Part shown: positions 50,966-60,207 of the stretch, piece by piece
Layout: each line of letters starts with the position of its first letter
Position numbering within the stretch: the first letter of the stretch is position 1
Assembly (NCBI GenBank): GCA_015062525.1
Contig: SUUM01000002.1
Coordinates: forward strand, 18,964 to 82,963
DNA from: Alphaproteobacteria bacterium
GTDB lineage: Bacteria; Pseudomonadota; Alphaproteobacteria; Rs-D84
DNA length: 64,000 nt
Reading direction: 5' to 3'
Program-made: the position numbers and the translations under genes
The notes under the pieces: model-generated
The model's input: only the letters and a program-made list of their open reading frames with translations
Told to the model about the DNA's origin: nothing
Databases searched by the model: none

Positions 50966-50996
50966 CATACCGACATAAATACAAAGGAAAACAAAA

Positions 50997-52472
50997 ATGT
51001 CAGAAAATACAGCAAACACACCAATTTCAACTAACGAGCTTCAGGCGCGCCTGCAAAAGGCTGAAAATATCCGCGCACGCGACGGTGTTGTTTGGAAGGC
51101 TAAGTTTGACCGTACGCACACAATTGAAAATGCGCGTGTTTTGGCGGATGGTACACCTGTGCGCCTTGCGGGGCGTGTGACGGCGTTGCGTTGGCTGGGC
51201 AAATTGATGTTTGGTCGTATCTATGACATTAACGGCGAAATTCAGTTTTCAATGTCCCGCGAAGAATTAGGCGAAGAAAATTACAAGTTTATGAAGGCGA
51301 ATGTTGACCTGGGTGATTTTATTGGCATTACTGGTGAATTGTATCACACGACTGCGGGCGAATTGACCGTGCGTGTGTCTGCGTATGAAATCTTGTCCAA
51401 GGCCCTGCGTCCATTGCCTGAAAAATATCATGGGTTAACCGATATGGAAACCCGCTATCGCCAGCGTTATTTGGATATTATTTCAAACCCAGAATCGCGT
51501 AGCGCGCTGTTGGGTCGTTTCAAAATGATGCAATACTGGCGCGATTTTATGAATGCGCGCGGTTTCTTGGAAATTGAAACACCAATTATGCAAAATATTG
51601 CATCTGGTGCGGCGGCGCGTCCATTTACAACACATCACAATGCATTGGATGCGGATTTTCAGTTGCGTATTTCGCCAGAATTATTCTTGAAACAGGCAAT
51701 CGGTGCCGGCTTTGACCGTGTGTACGAAGTGGCAAAAGATTTCCGTAACGAAGGTATGGATGCCATGCACTTGCAGGAATTTTCCATGGTTGAATGGTAT
51801 GCGGCATATTGGGACTTTAACGACAATATCAAATTTACATGGGATTTAATCCAGGATTTATTGATGAAATGCCGTGGCACGTTGCAGATTGAATACCAGG
51901 GCACAAAACTGGATTTCTCGTCCTATGAAATGATTGATTACACCGCCAAGATGAACGAGTTTTTTGGTTGCAACATTTTGGACTTTGATAATGTTGATGC
52001 CCTGCGCCAGAAGTTGGTTGATGCCAGCATGTTCCCGATGGCGGAATTAGAAGATTTGAAATCGATTCCTGCATTGGTTGATTATGTGTACAAGCGCAAA
52101 ATCCGTGGCGACATTGTGAACCCAACATTCCTGTATAATTATCCGGCATACATGGTGCCGCTGGCGCGTCGCAATGATGATGACGAACGTCGCATTGATA
52201 TGTATCAATTGTTGGTATGTGGTGCCGAAATATGCAAGGGGTATTCAGAATTGGTTAACCCAATTCAACAGTTGGCGGCATTCGAAGAACAGGCAAAAAA
52301 TATCGCCGACGGCGATGACGAGGCATTCAATCCAGACAACGACTTTGTTCGTGCTATGGAACATGGCTTCCCACCAATTTCCGGTGTGGGTGTTGGTGTT
52401 GACAGATTGGCCAGTATTATTTTCGACCAGCCAACCCTGCGCGATGTAATATTGTTCCCGATAATGAAATAA
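50997..52472 (+). CDS. lysS: Lysyl-tRNA synthetase, class II
   Basis: A 491-residue class II enzyme: OB-fold anticodon-binding domain (VRLAGRVTALRWLGKLMFGRIYDINGEIQ), motif 1 region with MQNIASGAAARPFTTHHNAL, motif 2 FRNEGMDAMHLQEFSMVEWYAAY, and motif 3 GVGVGVDRLASIIFDQP. It charges tRNA-Lys. Many alphaproteobacteria use the unrelated class I enzyme, so class II here is of taxonomic interest. Ribosome-binding site AAAGGAAA. The leader carries a short peptide frame and a terminator. Confidence 0.97.
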   Translation: MSENTANTPISTNELQARLQKAENIRARDGVVWKAKFDRTHTIENARVLADGTPVRLAGRVTALRWLGKLMFGRIYDINGEIQFSMSREELGEENYKFMKANVDLGDFIGITGELYHTTAGELTVRVSAYEILSKALRPLPEKYHGLTDMETRYRQRYLDIISNPESRSALLGRFKMMQYWRDFMNARGFLEIETPIMQNIASGAAARPFTTHHNALDADFQLRISPELFLKQAIGAGFDRVYEVAKDFRNEGMDAMHLQEFSMVEWYAAYWDFNDNIKFTWDLIQDLLMKCRGTLQIEYQGTKLDFSSYEMIDYTAKMNEFFGCNILDFDNVDALRQKLVDASMFPMAELEDLKSIPALVDYVYKRKIRGDIVNPTFLYNYPAYMVPLARRNDDDERRIDMYQLLVCGAEICKGYSELVNPIQQLAAFEEQAKNIADGDDEAFNPDNDFVRAMEHGFPPISGVGVGVDRLASIIFDQPTLRDVILFPIMK

Positions 52473-52485
52473 AGGTTTTAAATAC

Positions 52486-53886
52486 ATGTCATACATAGGT
52501 TCGGACAGTTGGGCGCAAGATATTGCGAACGATAACGACCGGAAAAACCAAGAAATAATAGACCAAGCCGTTGCCGAAGGTCGCATAAATGATGAAGCGG
52601 GTGAATATCTGAAATATCTGTATTCAGACAGTATGCACTGGTTTCGTGAAGTGTTTTATGTTTTGGGTAAATGCTTTGGTGCACCCAAGGCTGCGGTTGT
52701 AAAGTATAATTACGAAAACAACAGTGCGATTGATGAACAGATACGTATATCGGATATCAACCCACTGTCGCCATACGTGGTAAATCACCGTCTGGATGCC
52801 GACCCGATGCGTAACCAGTTTTTTACCAGCGCGGTCGGCCAGCGTGTTGATCTGGCTGTATCATCAATTGTGACCGTTATTGTGGGTGCACAAAAAAATA
52901 TTAACCGTGCATTGGATAAAATAACCGGCAAATATTATACCGACTATGTAAATGATGTGGCGGATGCGGCATATCGTGTTTTGTCCGCACATGAACGAGA
53001 TGCTTCTGCTCGTGCGATTGCGGAAAAAATTCGTAAAAAATTTTCAGAAAAATATATCAGCGCGGCATCTGAAACGGTGCTGTCAATTATTGGGCGTGGT
53101 CATGAAAAAATCGCGGTGGACTTGGTGCGTGCGATTGATAAGATTGTACCACCACATCATCGTTTGCAGGATGTATGGCGCGTTAAATGTTTGTTTGACT
53201 TAATCCCCCAGGCACGTACATTTATTGAACGTCTGTACGAAATGATGCCAGACCGTGTCTTGGCTGTGCGTGATACTTTCTATAGTATGAAGAATCCGCG
53301 CAATTATCGGGATGCGAAAATTATTCTGAACATCGGACCCAGTACCGACCTGGTAATTCCAATGGAAATCATCTGCCAGGTTCGCACGTTTTTTGAGTTC
53401 GAAAGCAAGACGCATGACGTGTACGAGGCTGCGCGTAAAAATAAAAGCGCCAAATCTGATAAGATGGAAGCGCGCCTTGCCGACTATTATGAAATGGGGG
53501 TCAAAGAATACAATCGCATGATTTGCCAATGCCTGGAAGATTTATTTGACCGCGTTGGATGGAATATTTTATATTCGCGCAATAACGATGTATCTATATT
53601 CGAAGGTTTCCCCAAGGAATGTAAATTGTATTATCCACAAAAAATTCTGGATAACATTAACGAAAAACTGGGGGATGCAACTGAAAACGAGGTATTTCGT
53701 ATTCAAAATGCGCCGGCAAAACTGTCAAAACACCAAGAATCGCGAATATTCCATTTTATGGCGCGCTTTGTATTGATTGCAGCGATGCCATATATGCAAC
53801 GCGACTGGGCAATGCCCGCGGACACCCAGGCGGGCAAGTTATTTAACTTTGTTATGACCGAGGTCCAGCGTTATTATAAAAAATAA
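52486..53886 (+). CDS. Unknown protein with possible RelA/SpoT-like nucleotidyltransferase fold
   Basis: A 466-residue soluble protein that I cannot place with certainty. The region 228-315 recalls the RelA/SpoT synthetase domain: LQDVWRVKCLFDLI (DI.G.R-like), NYRDAKIILNIGP (YR.vh-like) and PMEIICQVRTFFEFESKTHDVYEAAR (EIQIRT...H-YE-like). The flanking parts are helical. There is no HD hydrolase domain and no TGS/ACT regulatory part. A role in (p)ppGpp or another alarmone is a guess. It starts 13 nt after lysS with AAAGG, so it is in the lysS transcript, and ends at a terminator. Confidence 0.5.
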   Translation: MSYIGSDSWAQDIANDNDRKNQEIIDQAVAEGRINDEAGEYLKYLYSDSMHWFREVFYVLGKCFGAPKAAVVKYNYENNSAIDEQIRISDINPLSPYVVNHRLDADPMRNQFFTSAVGQRVDLAVSSIVTVIVGAQKNINRALDKITGKYYTDYVNDVADAAYRVLSAHERDASARAIAEKIRKKFSEKYISAASETVLSIIGRGHEKIAVDLVRAIDKIVPPHHRLQDVWRVKCLFDLIPQARTFIERLYEMMPDRVLAVRDTFYSMKNPRNYRDAKIILNIGPSTDLVIPMEIICQVRTFFEFESKTHDVYEAARKNKSAKSDKMEARLADYYEMGVKEYNRMICQCLEDLFDRVGWNILYSRNNDVSIFEGFPKECKLYYPQKILDNINEKLGDATENEVFRIQNAPAKLSKHQESRIFHFMARFVLIAAMPYMQRDWAMPADTQAGKLFNFVMTEVQRYYKK

Positions 53887-53891
53887 TCTAA

Positions 53892-53919
53892 GCCCGCATA
53901 AATTTGCGGGCGTTTTATT
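53892..53919 (+). terminator. Terminator after lysS operon
   Basis: GCCCGC/GCGGGC (53892-53897, 53906-53911) followed by GTTTTATT. Confidence 0.75.
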
Positions 53920-53959
53920 CCCCTTGCTTTCATTTGCTAAAACTGTAAAAATTATATCA

Positions 53960-53984
53960 GGTTCTGAACGTGCTTCGCAGAACC
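53960..53984 (+). promoter_or_regulatory. Leader hairpin of the cold-shock gene
   Basis: GGTTCTG/CAGAACC stem with an 11-nt loop, about 27 bp before the start codon. Cold-shock mRNAs often have structured leaders. Confidence 0.45.
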
Positions 53985-54011
53985 ATAACAGCATAAGGAA
54001 AGGATAGGATT

Positions 54012-54353
54012 ATGCGTCAAGGAAAAGTAAAATGGTATAACGGTAAAAAGTGTTTTGGCTTTATCAGTCCCGACACCCCAAACGCAGACGGCAACACAGA
54101 TGATGTATTTGTTCATTCCAGTTCATTAAAGGCCGCTGGCATCAGATTTTTGAACGAAAACGACATTGTCGAATTCGAAGAAGAGGTTCGCAATGGCAAA
54201 TTATCCGCAACAACAATTGCGGTTATCCAGCGCGACGAAGAATCCGCCCGTCGTTTCCAGGAACGTCGTGCCGAACGTCGTCGCGCGGTCGAAGATCGCA
54301 AACAACGCGAAGAAAAATCGTCCCGCCGTGGCTTTGCATTCTGGAAAAAATAA
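54012..54353 (+). CDS. Cold-shock domain protein with basic C-terminal extension
   Basis: A 113-residue protein. The N-terminal 70 residues are a cold-shock domain with RNP1-like KKCFGFIS and RNP2-like DVFVHSSSL; they bind single-stranded nucleic acid. The C-terminal 45 residues are highly charged (RRFQERRAERRRAVEDRKQREE), a coiled or disordered tail absent from E. coli CspA. An insertion (TPNADGNTD) widens the loop before RNP2. Ribosome-binding site AAAGGA. Single gene with its own terminator. Confidence 0.9.
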   Translation: MRQGKVKWYNGKKCFGFISPDTPNADGNTDDVFVHSSSLKAAGIRFLNENDIVEFEEEVRNGKLSATTIAVIQRDEESARRFQERRAERRRAVEDRKQREEKSSRRGFAFWKK

Positions 54354-54366
54354 ATCAAAACTTTTA

Positions 54367-54395
54367 AATAAAAATTCCGCATATGCGGAATTTTT
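54367..54395 (+). terminator. Terminator of the cold-shock gene
   Basis: AAATTCCGC/GCGGAATTT stem with loop ATAT and T-run. Confidence 0.85.
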
Positions 54396-54545
54396 ATTTT
54401 TTACAGAAAAAATACCGTTTAATACGTAAAAACTGTCAGATTTCCCGGTAAAAATCACAAAATCCAGTGTCTTGCTTTTTTATTATGTAATCGTATTACA
54501 GATTTTATTTTATCTTTTGTAATTTTCTAAATCGGGTAATTTATG

Positions 54546-54573
54546 TTGACAATTAAATATTTAGGGTTATGAT
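54546..54573 (+). promoter_or_regulatory. Promoter of the 54.6 kb glycosyltransferase
   Basis: Perfect TTGACA (54546-54551) and TATGAT (54568-54573) spaced 16 bp. The -10 box overlaps the first possible ATG (54569) and ends 10 nt before the ATG at 54584. Confidence 0.75.
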
Positions 54574-54583
54574 GTATCGGTCA

Positions 54584-55687
54584 ATGAATAAGCAAAAGCT
54601 ATCGATTATCATACCGATGTATAATGGTGCGAATACAATTCGTGCCTGTTTAGACAGTATTTTTTATCAATACGGATCCAATGAATATGAAATTATAATA
54701 GTTAACGATGGTTCAACAGATTTGGGGGCCAAGATTGTTTCAGGTTACCAAATATCTCATCCCAACTTGATTTTAATTAATCAGCCGAATTCAGGGGTGT
54801 CCGTTGCGCGCAATCGCGGTATAGAAGAAGCTGGGGGCGAATATATAACTTTTGTTGACTGTGATGATATAGTAGGTGTATCGTACAGTGATGTTAGGAA
54901 GTGTATGGCAACAAAAAAATGTCTGCATGCTAAATCAGGTGTTATGAATGTGTCTGTGCTTAAAACATCTCAGATTCCTAATGCGATACCAAATCTGGAA
55001 CGGCAATATTTTACACGTATGCTAGCTTCGGCCGATAAATTTACAGCAGATGTTGCTTTTGCTGGAAAATTTACAATAAATTATCAAGAATATGCTCTTA
55101 AACAACACAGCTATGATAAAGAACAGGTTTTTTATGCTAACCAGTCAGAAAAGCACAAAATTTTAATTGATGCAAATAATCGCGAAAATGCAAACTTTGC
55201 ACTTTATCGTAAAAGCTTTTTGGATAAGCACAATCTACGTTTCCTAGCGAATATGCCACTGGATGAAGATATGCTTTTTTGTATATTGTCAGTAATTTAT
55301 GCTGGTTGTGTGGTAACAGTACCAGAATCAACATATTTGTACCTGCGCAATGAAAATAGTGCTTCTTGCTTTGCAGAACATGCTCGTGCGACAAAGGCAT
55401 ATGCATATGCAAATCTGCAACGTTTTCCTATTATCTTAAAAGAACTAGAAAAATATCCCCAATATGCAAAATCGTACAAATGGTTTCTTAACGAGTTTGC
55501 AAGCCAAGGAATGAAAATAGATATCCATAAAAATATAGAATTGGCTTCCTTGTACTACGATTATCCATCGACTATATGTGCTGGATGTGATGCAGATACG
55601 TGTAAAAAATGTTTGTATTTCCCTGTGGTTAAAGAAAAAATTAATACGGCTATTAAAAAATACGCACCTATAAAAGCCAGCAGATAA
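54584..55687 (+). CDS. Family 2 glycosyltransferase
   Basis: A 367-residue GT-A enzyme: LSIIIPMYNGANTIRACLDSI, IIIVNDGSTD, NSGVSVARNRGIEEAGGEYITFVDCDD (DxD motif DCDD) and PLDEDMLFC (catalytic ED). The C-terminal part has a cysteine group CAGCDADTCKKCLYFP that may bind a metal. Codon use is more AT-rich than the neighbours (for example TTTTATGCT, CTTAAAACA), which suggests recent acquisition. The ATG at 54584 is preferred because the earlier one lies inside the -10 box. No other glycan gene adjoins it. Confidence 0.82.
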   Translation: MNKQKLSIIIPMYNGANTIRACLDSIFYQYGSNEYEIIIVNDGSTDLGAKIVSGYQISHPNLILINQPNSGVSVARNRGIEEAGGEYITFVDCDDIVGVSYSDVRKCMATKKCLHAKSGVMNVSVLKTSQIPNAIPNLERQYFTRMLASADKFTADVAFAGKFTINYQEYALKQHSYDKEQVFYANQSEKHKILIDANNRENANFALYRKSFLDKHNLRFLANMPLDEDMLFCILSVIYAGCVVTVPESTYLYLRNENSASCFAEHARATKAYAYANLQRFPIILKELEKYPQYAKSYKWFLNEFASQGMKIDIHKNIELASLYYDYPSTICAGCDADTCKKCLYFPVVKEKINTAIKKYAPIKASR

Positions 55688-55726
55688 GGCTAAAGTTGAA
55701 AAAATACAAGAAATAAAAAAGCAGAC

Positions 55727-55755
55727 TTGACAAATGTCTGTAGTTTACCTATATT
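55727..55755 (+). promoter_or_regulatory. Strong promoter upstream of the 55.8 kb leader
   Basis: Perfect TTGACA (55727-55732) and TATATT (55750-55755) spaced 17 bp. Confidence 0.8.
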
Positions 55756-55761
55756 GTATAT

Positions 55762-55882
55762 ACAAACTTTGGTTCCCTGGAAACGGGGCGGGCTGCCGGT
55801 TCTTATTATGTAATGGCAAGTCGGGGCATTGGTTTTACCAATATGTCTGAATGTACATCGCAATTTTTTTCTTTCCGCGATG
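55762..55882 (+). ncRNA. Candidate leader RNA or small RNA
   Basis: No ORF. After the strong promoter come short stems: CCC/GGG around TGGAAAC (55775-55787), TGCC/GGCA (55794-55818), ATTGGT-TTT-ACCAAT (55828-55842) and CATCGC/GCGATG enclosing a T-run (55856-55882). The next gene starts at 55962, so this is a 200-nt leader or a separate RNA. The stems are weak and no known family was recognised. Confidence 0.35.
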
Positions 55883-55961
55883 AACCAATCAAAACAGAAA
55901 ACGAACATTAACAATTTGACGTGAATTTATTTGCGTCTGTTTGATTGCAAAGGTGATAAAG

Positions 55962-57092
55962 ATGAAATGGAAATGGACAGTACCGTATTTATTAACTGGT
56001 GTGGCCGTATTGACCAGCCTTGGTATGACGACCGTTCGAAGCGGGCATGGGACAAGTGAATTATCTCACGATTTTCCCACGAACACACATATCTATAGTG
56101 CATCATATAGACAGGTTACCGAACACAAAATTAACGAGTTTCGTCTTGATAACAAGGCTGATTGTCTGCGGGATAAATATGTTAAAAACATGTTAAATGC
56201 CCAGGAAAAATTACATCCTTTATTGGGCAAGCGTAATTATTATGCGGCGGTTCGTGCAGAATTGCCTGGTGCACCTGTGGGGCAGCATTGTGTGTATGGA
56301 CAATATACGCATCTTAATCGTGCGTTGTGCGAAATGGGTGATACGTTAACCATTATTCCTCGTGGCGGGCATGCATCTTGTACAGGTTTTATGTATCATA
56401 TGGAAAAGAAATATAATAAAACGGAATTTCCGGGGTGTATCCACAAAGGGGTGATGTTTGAAACGGATTCTGCTTATAATGTTGCGTTGGAAAAATATCT
56501 GAAACGCAGCGGGGTTCAGGCAAACACACCAGATTCCGTGCGTGCACAGTACATGAAAAAATTTGCCGCACGTAATTTTAGTGCAGATGGTTTGAATTCC
56601 GGTTCTATTGTGATTGTGCCTCGCTATCGCGGCAGTCAAAGTAAATTTCATGCGATTTTGTATCTGGGGCGTGGTCGGATAGAAAAAGGTAAATTCGTTG
56701 CGGACGCCACTGGTCGTCATATTTATGTTGGGCATAATCGTGAAAATATCGGTGATTTATTCAAAAACTATGATATGTCCAAGGTTTTTGCCGCAGATAT
56801 TCGCGAAATTGCGCGCGCAGAATACGGCAATGAGTTAAAGCGCATAGAGTCCATGTCCACAGAAGAATTGATTGTATTCTTGTCTGGTGCGGATTTGTCG
56901 CGCAAAGTTCTTGCCGCATATCCGCGCGATACATTGGTTCGCATGGCGCGTGATTTATATTTTGGTACCCTTAATGTCGCGTCTTACGAACCGATAATCA
57001 AAGACGCAGCAAAGAACTATGTTGACACGACACCGTGGAAATTTAATCAGCGAATGATACAAGAATTAAAATTGAATCAAAAAACCTTGTAA
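55962..57092 (+). CDS. Membrane-anchored or secreted protein, possible NlpC/P60-like hydrolase
   Basis: A 376-residue protein with an N-terminal signal or anchor (WTVPYLLTGVAVLTSLGM). The central part reads GGHASCTGFMYHME (Cys140), LNSGSIVIVPRYRG, FHAILYLGRGRI (His230) and YVGHNREN (Asn259). This follows the Cys, GDLV-like, His and polar third-residue order of NlpC/P60 papain-like enzymes, which cut peptidoglycan peptides or related bonds. It is an inference from pattern. The start at 55962 follows AAAGGTG by six bases. The C-terminal third is helical and unassigned. Ends at a terminator. Confidence 0.6.
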   Translation: MKWKWTVPYLLTGVAVLTSLGMTTVRSGHGTSELSHDFPTNTHIYSASYRQVTEHKINEFRLDNKADCLRDKYVKNMLNAQEKLHPLLGKRNYYAAVRAELPGAPVGQHCVYGQYTHLNRALCEMGDTLTIIPRGGHASCTGFMYHMEKKYNKTEFPGCIHKGVMFETDSAYNVALEKYLKRSGVQANTPDSVRAQYMKKFAARNFSADGLNSGSIVIVPRYRGSQSKFHAILYLGRGRIEKGKFVADATGRHIYVGHNRENIGDLFKNYDMSKVFAADIREIARAEYGNELKRIESMSTEELIVFLSGADLSRKVLAAYPRDTLVRMARDLYFGTLNVASYEPIIKDAAKNYVDTTPWKFNQRMIQELKLNQKTL

Positions 57093-57099
57093 TATATTC

Positions 57100-57123
57100 T
57101 TCCCCCGTTTGGGGGAATTTTTG
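57100..57123 (+). terminator. Terminator before parC
   Basis: TTCCCCC/GGGGGAA with loop GTTT and a following T-rich stretch. Confidence 0.85.
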
Positions 57124-57125
57124 TG

Positions 57126-57154
57126 TTGTTATTTTTTTTGAAATGTTCTAAATT
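57126..57154 (+). promoter_or_regulatory. Probable promoter of parC
   Basis: TTGTTA (57126-57131) and TAAATT (57149-57154) spaced 17 bp; the -10 box ends 9 nt before the parC ATG and no ribosome-binding site is present. Confidence 0.45.
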
Positions 57155-57163
57155 CCCTGTGCT

Positions 57164-59395
57164 ATGGGAAAAGAAATTATTGAAAATATTGATTCACAAC
57201 AATTATCAGATGCGTTATCTGAACGCTATCTGTCATACGCGGTCAGTACGATTGTATCGCGTGCATTACCGGACGTTCGCGATGGGCTAAAGCCTGTGCA
57301 TCGTCGTATTTTATATTCCATGTTGCGCCAGAAATTGGCCCCAAACGCTGCGTTTCGTAAATGCGCAACGGTCGTTGGGGATGTGTTGGGTCATTATCAT
57401 CCGCATGGTGATTCATCTGTTTATGATGCGATGGTTCGCCTGGCCCAGGATTTTTCCGTACGCTATCCCCTGATTGATGGCCAGGGTAATTTTGGTAATA
57501 TTGACGGCGACCCCCAGGCTGCATACCGATACACAGAATCCAAGATGACCGAAGCCGCCATGCTGATTATGGAGGGGCTGGACGAAGACAGTGTCGACAT
57601 GATGCCGAACTTTGACGGCACGACGATGGAACCTGTTGTGATGCCGGGCGCGTTTCCGAATTTGTTGGCGAACGGCGGTATGGGTATTGCGGTTGGTATG
57701 GCAACAAATATTCCAACCCATAATGTGGCCGAGGTTTGCGATGCTCTAAACCTGGTTGTTGACCGGCCGAACGCAACCACCGCCCAGATTATGAAGAAAA
57801 TGGTTGGACCCGATTTTCCAACCGGTGGCGTTTTGATTGATGGTTTTGACACTATTGTTAAAAATTATGAAGCGGGCAAGGGGGCCTTTCGCATTCGTGC
57901 ACGCTGGGAAATTGAAAATCTGGAACGTGGTGGCTGGCAGGTTGTGATATCTGAAATCCCATATGGAATTGTGAAATCGAAATTGGTGGAACAGATTGCG
58001 ACCCTGATTGATTCCAAGAAATTACCGCTGGTTGATGATATCATCGATGAATCCACGACCGATGTCCGCATTGTGATTACGCCAAAGTCGCGCAATATTC
58101 CGGCGGACAAAATGATGGCACATTTATTTGCGTTGACGGATTTAGAATATCGTTTCAATATGAACTTTAATGTGATTGATTCACGTGGTGCGCCCCGCGT
58201 TATGCCGATTGGCGATGTGCTGCGTGAATTTATCGCACACCAGAAATTGGTTTTACAGCGTCGCACAAAATGGCGTCTGAATAATATCGCGCGTCGTCTG
58301 GAAATATTGGGTGGTTTGTTGGTTGTGTACCTGAATCTGGACCGCGTTATCGAGATTATACGCAACGAAGACGATGCCAAGGCTGTATTGATTGCGGAAT
58401 TCAACCTGACCGAAATCCAGGTCGAAGCGATATTGAACACCCGCCTGCGTTCTCTGCGCAAGTTAGAGGAAATGGAAATCAAACGCGAAGATGCCGCCCT
58501 GCGCGCAGAACAGGAACAGTTGCAAGCATTATTGGCCAGTGATGAAGCACAAAATGAACAGTTAAAAGCGTGGTTCAACGACATTAAAAAGACGTACGAT
58601 AAAAAAACAAAATTGGGGCGTCGTCGCACAACCTGGGCTGAACAAACCGAAGAAATTGTTGTCAACGCGGACGAATTCATAGAAAAAGAACCGTTAACAA
58701 TTATTCTATCCACAATGGGTTGGGTGCGTGCGGCCAAGGGGCATTTGGACCTGAATGCGCTGGATTTGAAATTCAAAGAAGGCGACGAATTGCAAACCGC
58801 ATTCCATGCGATGTCCACTGATAAAGTCAATATATTCGGCTCGTCCGGTAAAATGTTCACATTGTCCGCGAATGAATTGCCGTCTGCGCGTGGTTTTGGT
58901 GAATCTGTTCGTATGATGGCGGATATTGGTGCGGACGAAGATATTGTCCACGCGTTCGTATTGGATGTTAATGCGAAATACCTGTTGGTGTCGCGCCATG
59001 GTAATGGGTTTATCATATCGGGCGATGCCTGTGTTGCCCAGACCAAGAACGGCAAACAGGTTATGAATACGGAACCAAAAAATCCGGCGCACATGTGCGT
59101 ACGTGTTTCTGGCGATACGGTTGCTATGTCTGGTTCGAATGACAAATTGCTGATATTTGGGACTGACGAAATCCCGCAAATGTCCCGTGGCAAGGGTGTG
59201 ATTCTGCAAAAATATAATGCCGAACGCACATATGTTCTGGACATTATGTTCTTTGACGCGGCGAACGGATTTGGTTGGACGACGGGCCGTGGCACGACGA
59301 AACTGGATGATTGGGCGCCATGGCGTGGTCGTCGCGCATCCCAGGGTCGCACCGTTCCGGTTGGATTCCCACGCAGTGGTAAATTTGGCAAATAA
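57164..59395 (+). CDS. parC: DNA topoisomerase IV subunit A
   Basis: A 743-residue type IIA topoisomerase A subunit: [45 protein letters not shown] and AAYRYTE with the catalytic Tyr121. The length and the degenerate C-terminal beta-pinwheel (without the GyrA-box QRRGG-type motif) fit ParC, not GyrA. It decatenates daughter chromosomes. The quinolone-region residues are [11 protein letters not shown], a normal sensitive-type pattern at the Ser. Single gene; parE is not in the window. Confidence 0.93.
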   Translation: MGKEIIENIDSQQLSDALSERYLSYAVSTIVSRALPDVRDGLKPVHRRILYSMLRQKLAPNAAFRKCATVVGDVLGHYHPHGDSSVYDAMVRLAQDFSVRYPLIDGQGNFGNIDGDPQAAYRYTESKMTEAAMLIMEGLDEDSVDMMPNFDGTTMEPVVMPGAFPNLLANGGMGIAVGMATNIPTHNVAEVCDALNLVVDRPNATTAQIMKKMVGPDFPTGGVLIDGFDTIVKNYEAGKGAFRIRARWEIENLERGGWQVVISEIPYGIVKSKLVEQIATLIDSKKLPLVDDIIDESTTDVRIVITPKSRNIPADKMMAHLFALTDLEYRFNMNFNVIDSRGAPRVMPIGDVLREFIAHQKLVLQRRTKWRLNNIARRLEILGGLLVVYLNLDRVIEIIRNEDDAKAVLIAEFNLTEIQVEAILNTRLRSLRKLEEMEIKREDAALRAEQEQLQALLASDEAQNEQLKAWFNDIKKTYDKKTKLGRRRTTWAEQTEEIVVNADEFIEKEPLTIILSTMGWVRAAKGHLDLNALDLKFKEGDELQTAFHAMSTDKVNIFGSSGKMFTLSANELPSARGFGESVRMMADIGADEDIVHAFVLDVNAKYLLVSRHGNGFIISGDACVAQTKNGKQVMNTEPKNPAHMCVRVSGDTVAMSGSNDKLLIFGTDEIPQMSRGKGVILQKYNAERTYVLDIMFFDAANGFGWTTGRGTTKLDDWAPWRGRRASQGRTVPVGFPRSGKFGK

Positions 59396-59402
59396 AAAAT
59401 AC

Positions 59403-59430
59403 TTGATTTTTGTTTATAAATTGCCATAAT
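59403..59430 (+). promoter_or_regulatory. Promoter of rpsF-rpsR
   Basis: TTGATT (59403-59408) and CATAAT (59425-59430) spaced 16 bp. The GC-rich leader from 59438 to 59475 could hold an S6:S18 binding hairpin, which I could not define. Confidence 0.55.
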
Positions 59431-59490
59431 AGTGCACGTTCCTGCTGGCGGCATGGGGTCGTCGGCTGATATAAGACCAAAGGAAATAAA

Positions 59491-59829
59491 ATGGCTTACT
59501 ATGAAAGCGTCTTGGTTTTCCGCCAGGACCTGACCGAACCGCAGGTTAAAGAAAAGGCGGCTAAATTCACAGAAATCATCAAAGAACTGGGTGGTGATGT
59601 TAAATCCACAGAATTCTGGGGTTTGAAAAATTTGGCATACATCATTCGTAAAAATCGCAAGGCACACTATGTCATGTTGAACATTGAATTGCCGGGCGCG
59701 CAAATTACAGAATTGGAACGTCGTTCCCGCATTGACGAAGACGTAATCCGTTTCTTGAACGTTCGTGTTGACGAATTGTCAACCACTCCATCTATCATGA
59801 TGAAAAAGAATACCGAGGAGGCAGAATAA
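59491..59829 (+). CDS. rpsF: 30S ribosomal protein S6
   Basis: A 112-residue bS6: [19 protein letters not shown], then [25 protein letters not shown] and [20 protein letters not shown]. It binds 16S rRNA together with S18, encoded next (one-base overlap). Ribosome-binding site AAAGGAA. Confidence 0.97.
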   Translation: MAYYESVLVFRQDLTEPQVKEKAAKFTEIIKELGGDVKSTEFWGLKNLAYIIRKNRKAHYVMLNIELPGAQITELERRSRIDEDVIRFLNVRVDELSTTPSIMMKKNTEEAE

Positions 59830-60056
59830 TGGCAGTTCGTGCAGCAATTTATCGTAAAAAATCAAACCCATTAAAGGGCAAGGTTATCGATTACAAAGAC
59901 ATCAAGACATTGTCGCACTATATCACAGAACGTGGTAAGATTGTGCCATCCCGCATCAGCGGTGTTTCCCAGAAAGACCAGCGTGCATTGGCAACCGCCA
60001 TCAAACGTGCGCGTCATTTGGGCTTGATGCCATTCGTTCGTAACAATTTGGGTTAA
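59829..60056 (+). CDS. rpsR: 30S ribosomal protein S18
   Basis: A 75-residue bS18: [35 protein letters not shown] followed by [19 protein letters not shown]. It overlaps rpsF by one base (TAATG) and has GAGGAGG upstream. It lacks the zinc-type cysteines, as usual in proteobacteria. Next is a palindromic repeat, then rplI. Confidence 0.98.
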   Translation: MAVRAAIYRKKSNPLKGKVIDYKDIKTLSHYITERGKIVPSRISGVSQKDQRALATAIKRARHLGLMPFVRNNLG

Positions 60057-60190
60057 AAATTCCCCTCCCCGTGGAGGGGTGGCAACATCCGTTGCCGGGG
60101 AGGGTTCCCTAAAACTAAATCTGGGTTTTTAAACCCTAACTTTAACCCCCTTCGTCCGACGCTGTCGGACACTTCCCCTTGGGGGCAGAA
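60057..60190. repeat. Palindromic intergenic repeats between rpsR and rplI
   Basis: TTCCCCTCCCCGTGGAGGGG followed by GTTGCCGGGGAGGGTT is a relative of the CCCCTCC palindrome found in each unit of the 27 kb array. A second palindrome, CGTCCGAC/GTCGGACA with CCCCTTGGGG, follows. No gene lies here. Confidence 0.75.
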
Positions 60191-60207
60191 TACAAAGGAC
60201 AGATAAA

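Noticed and set aside
57865..59703. Long minus-strand ORF opposite parC (612 codons)
   Set aside because: ParC on the other strand is conserved throughout; the antisense product is rich in Ser, Arg and Ile and resembles nothing known.
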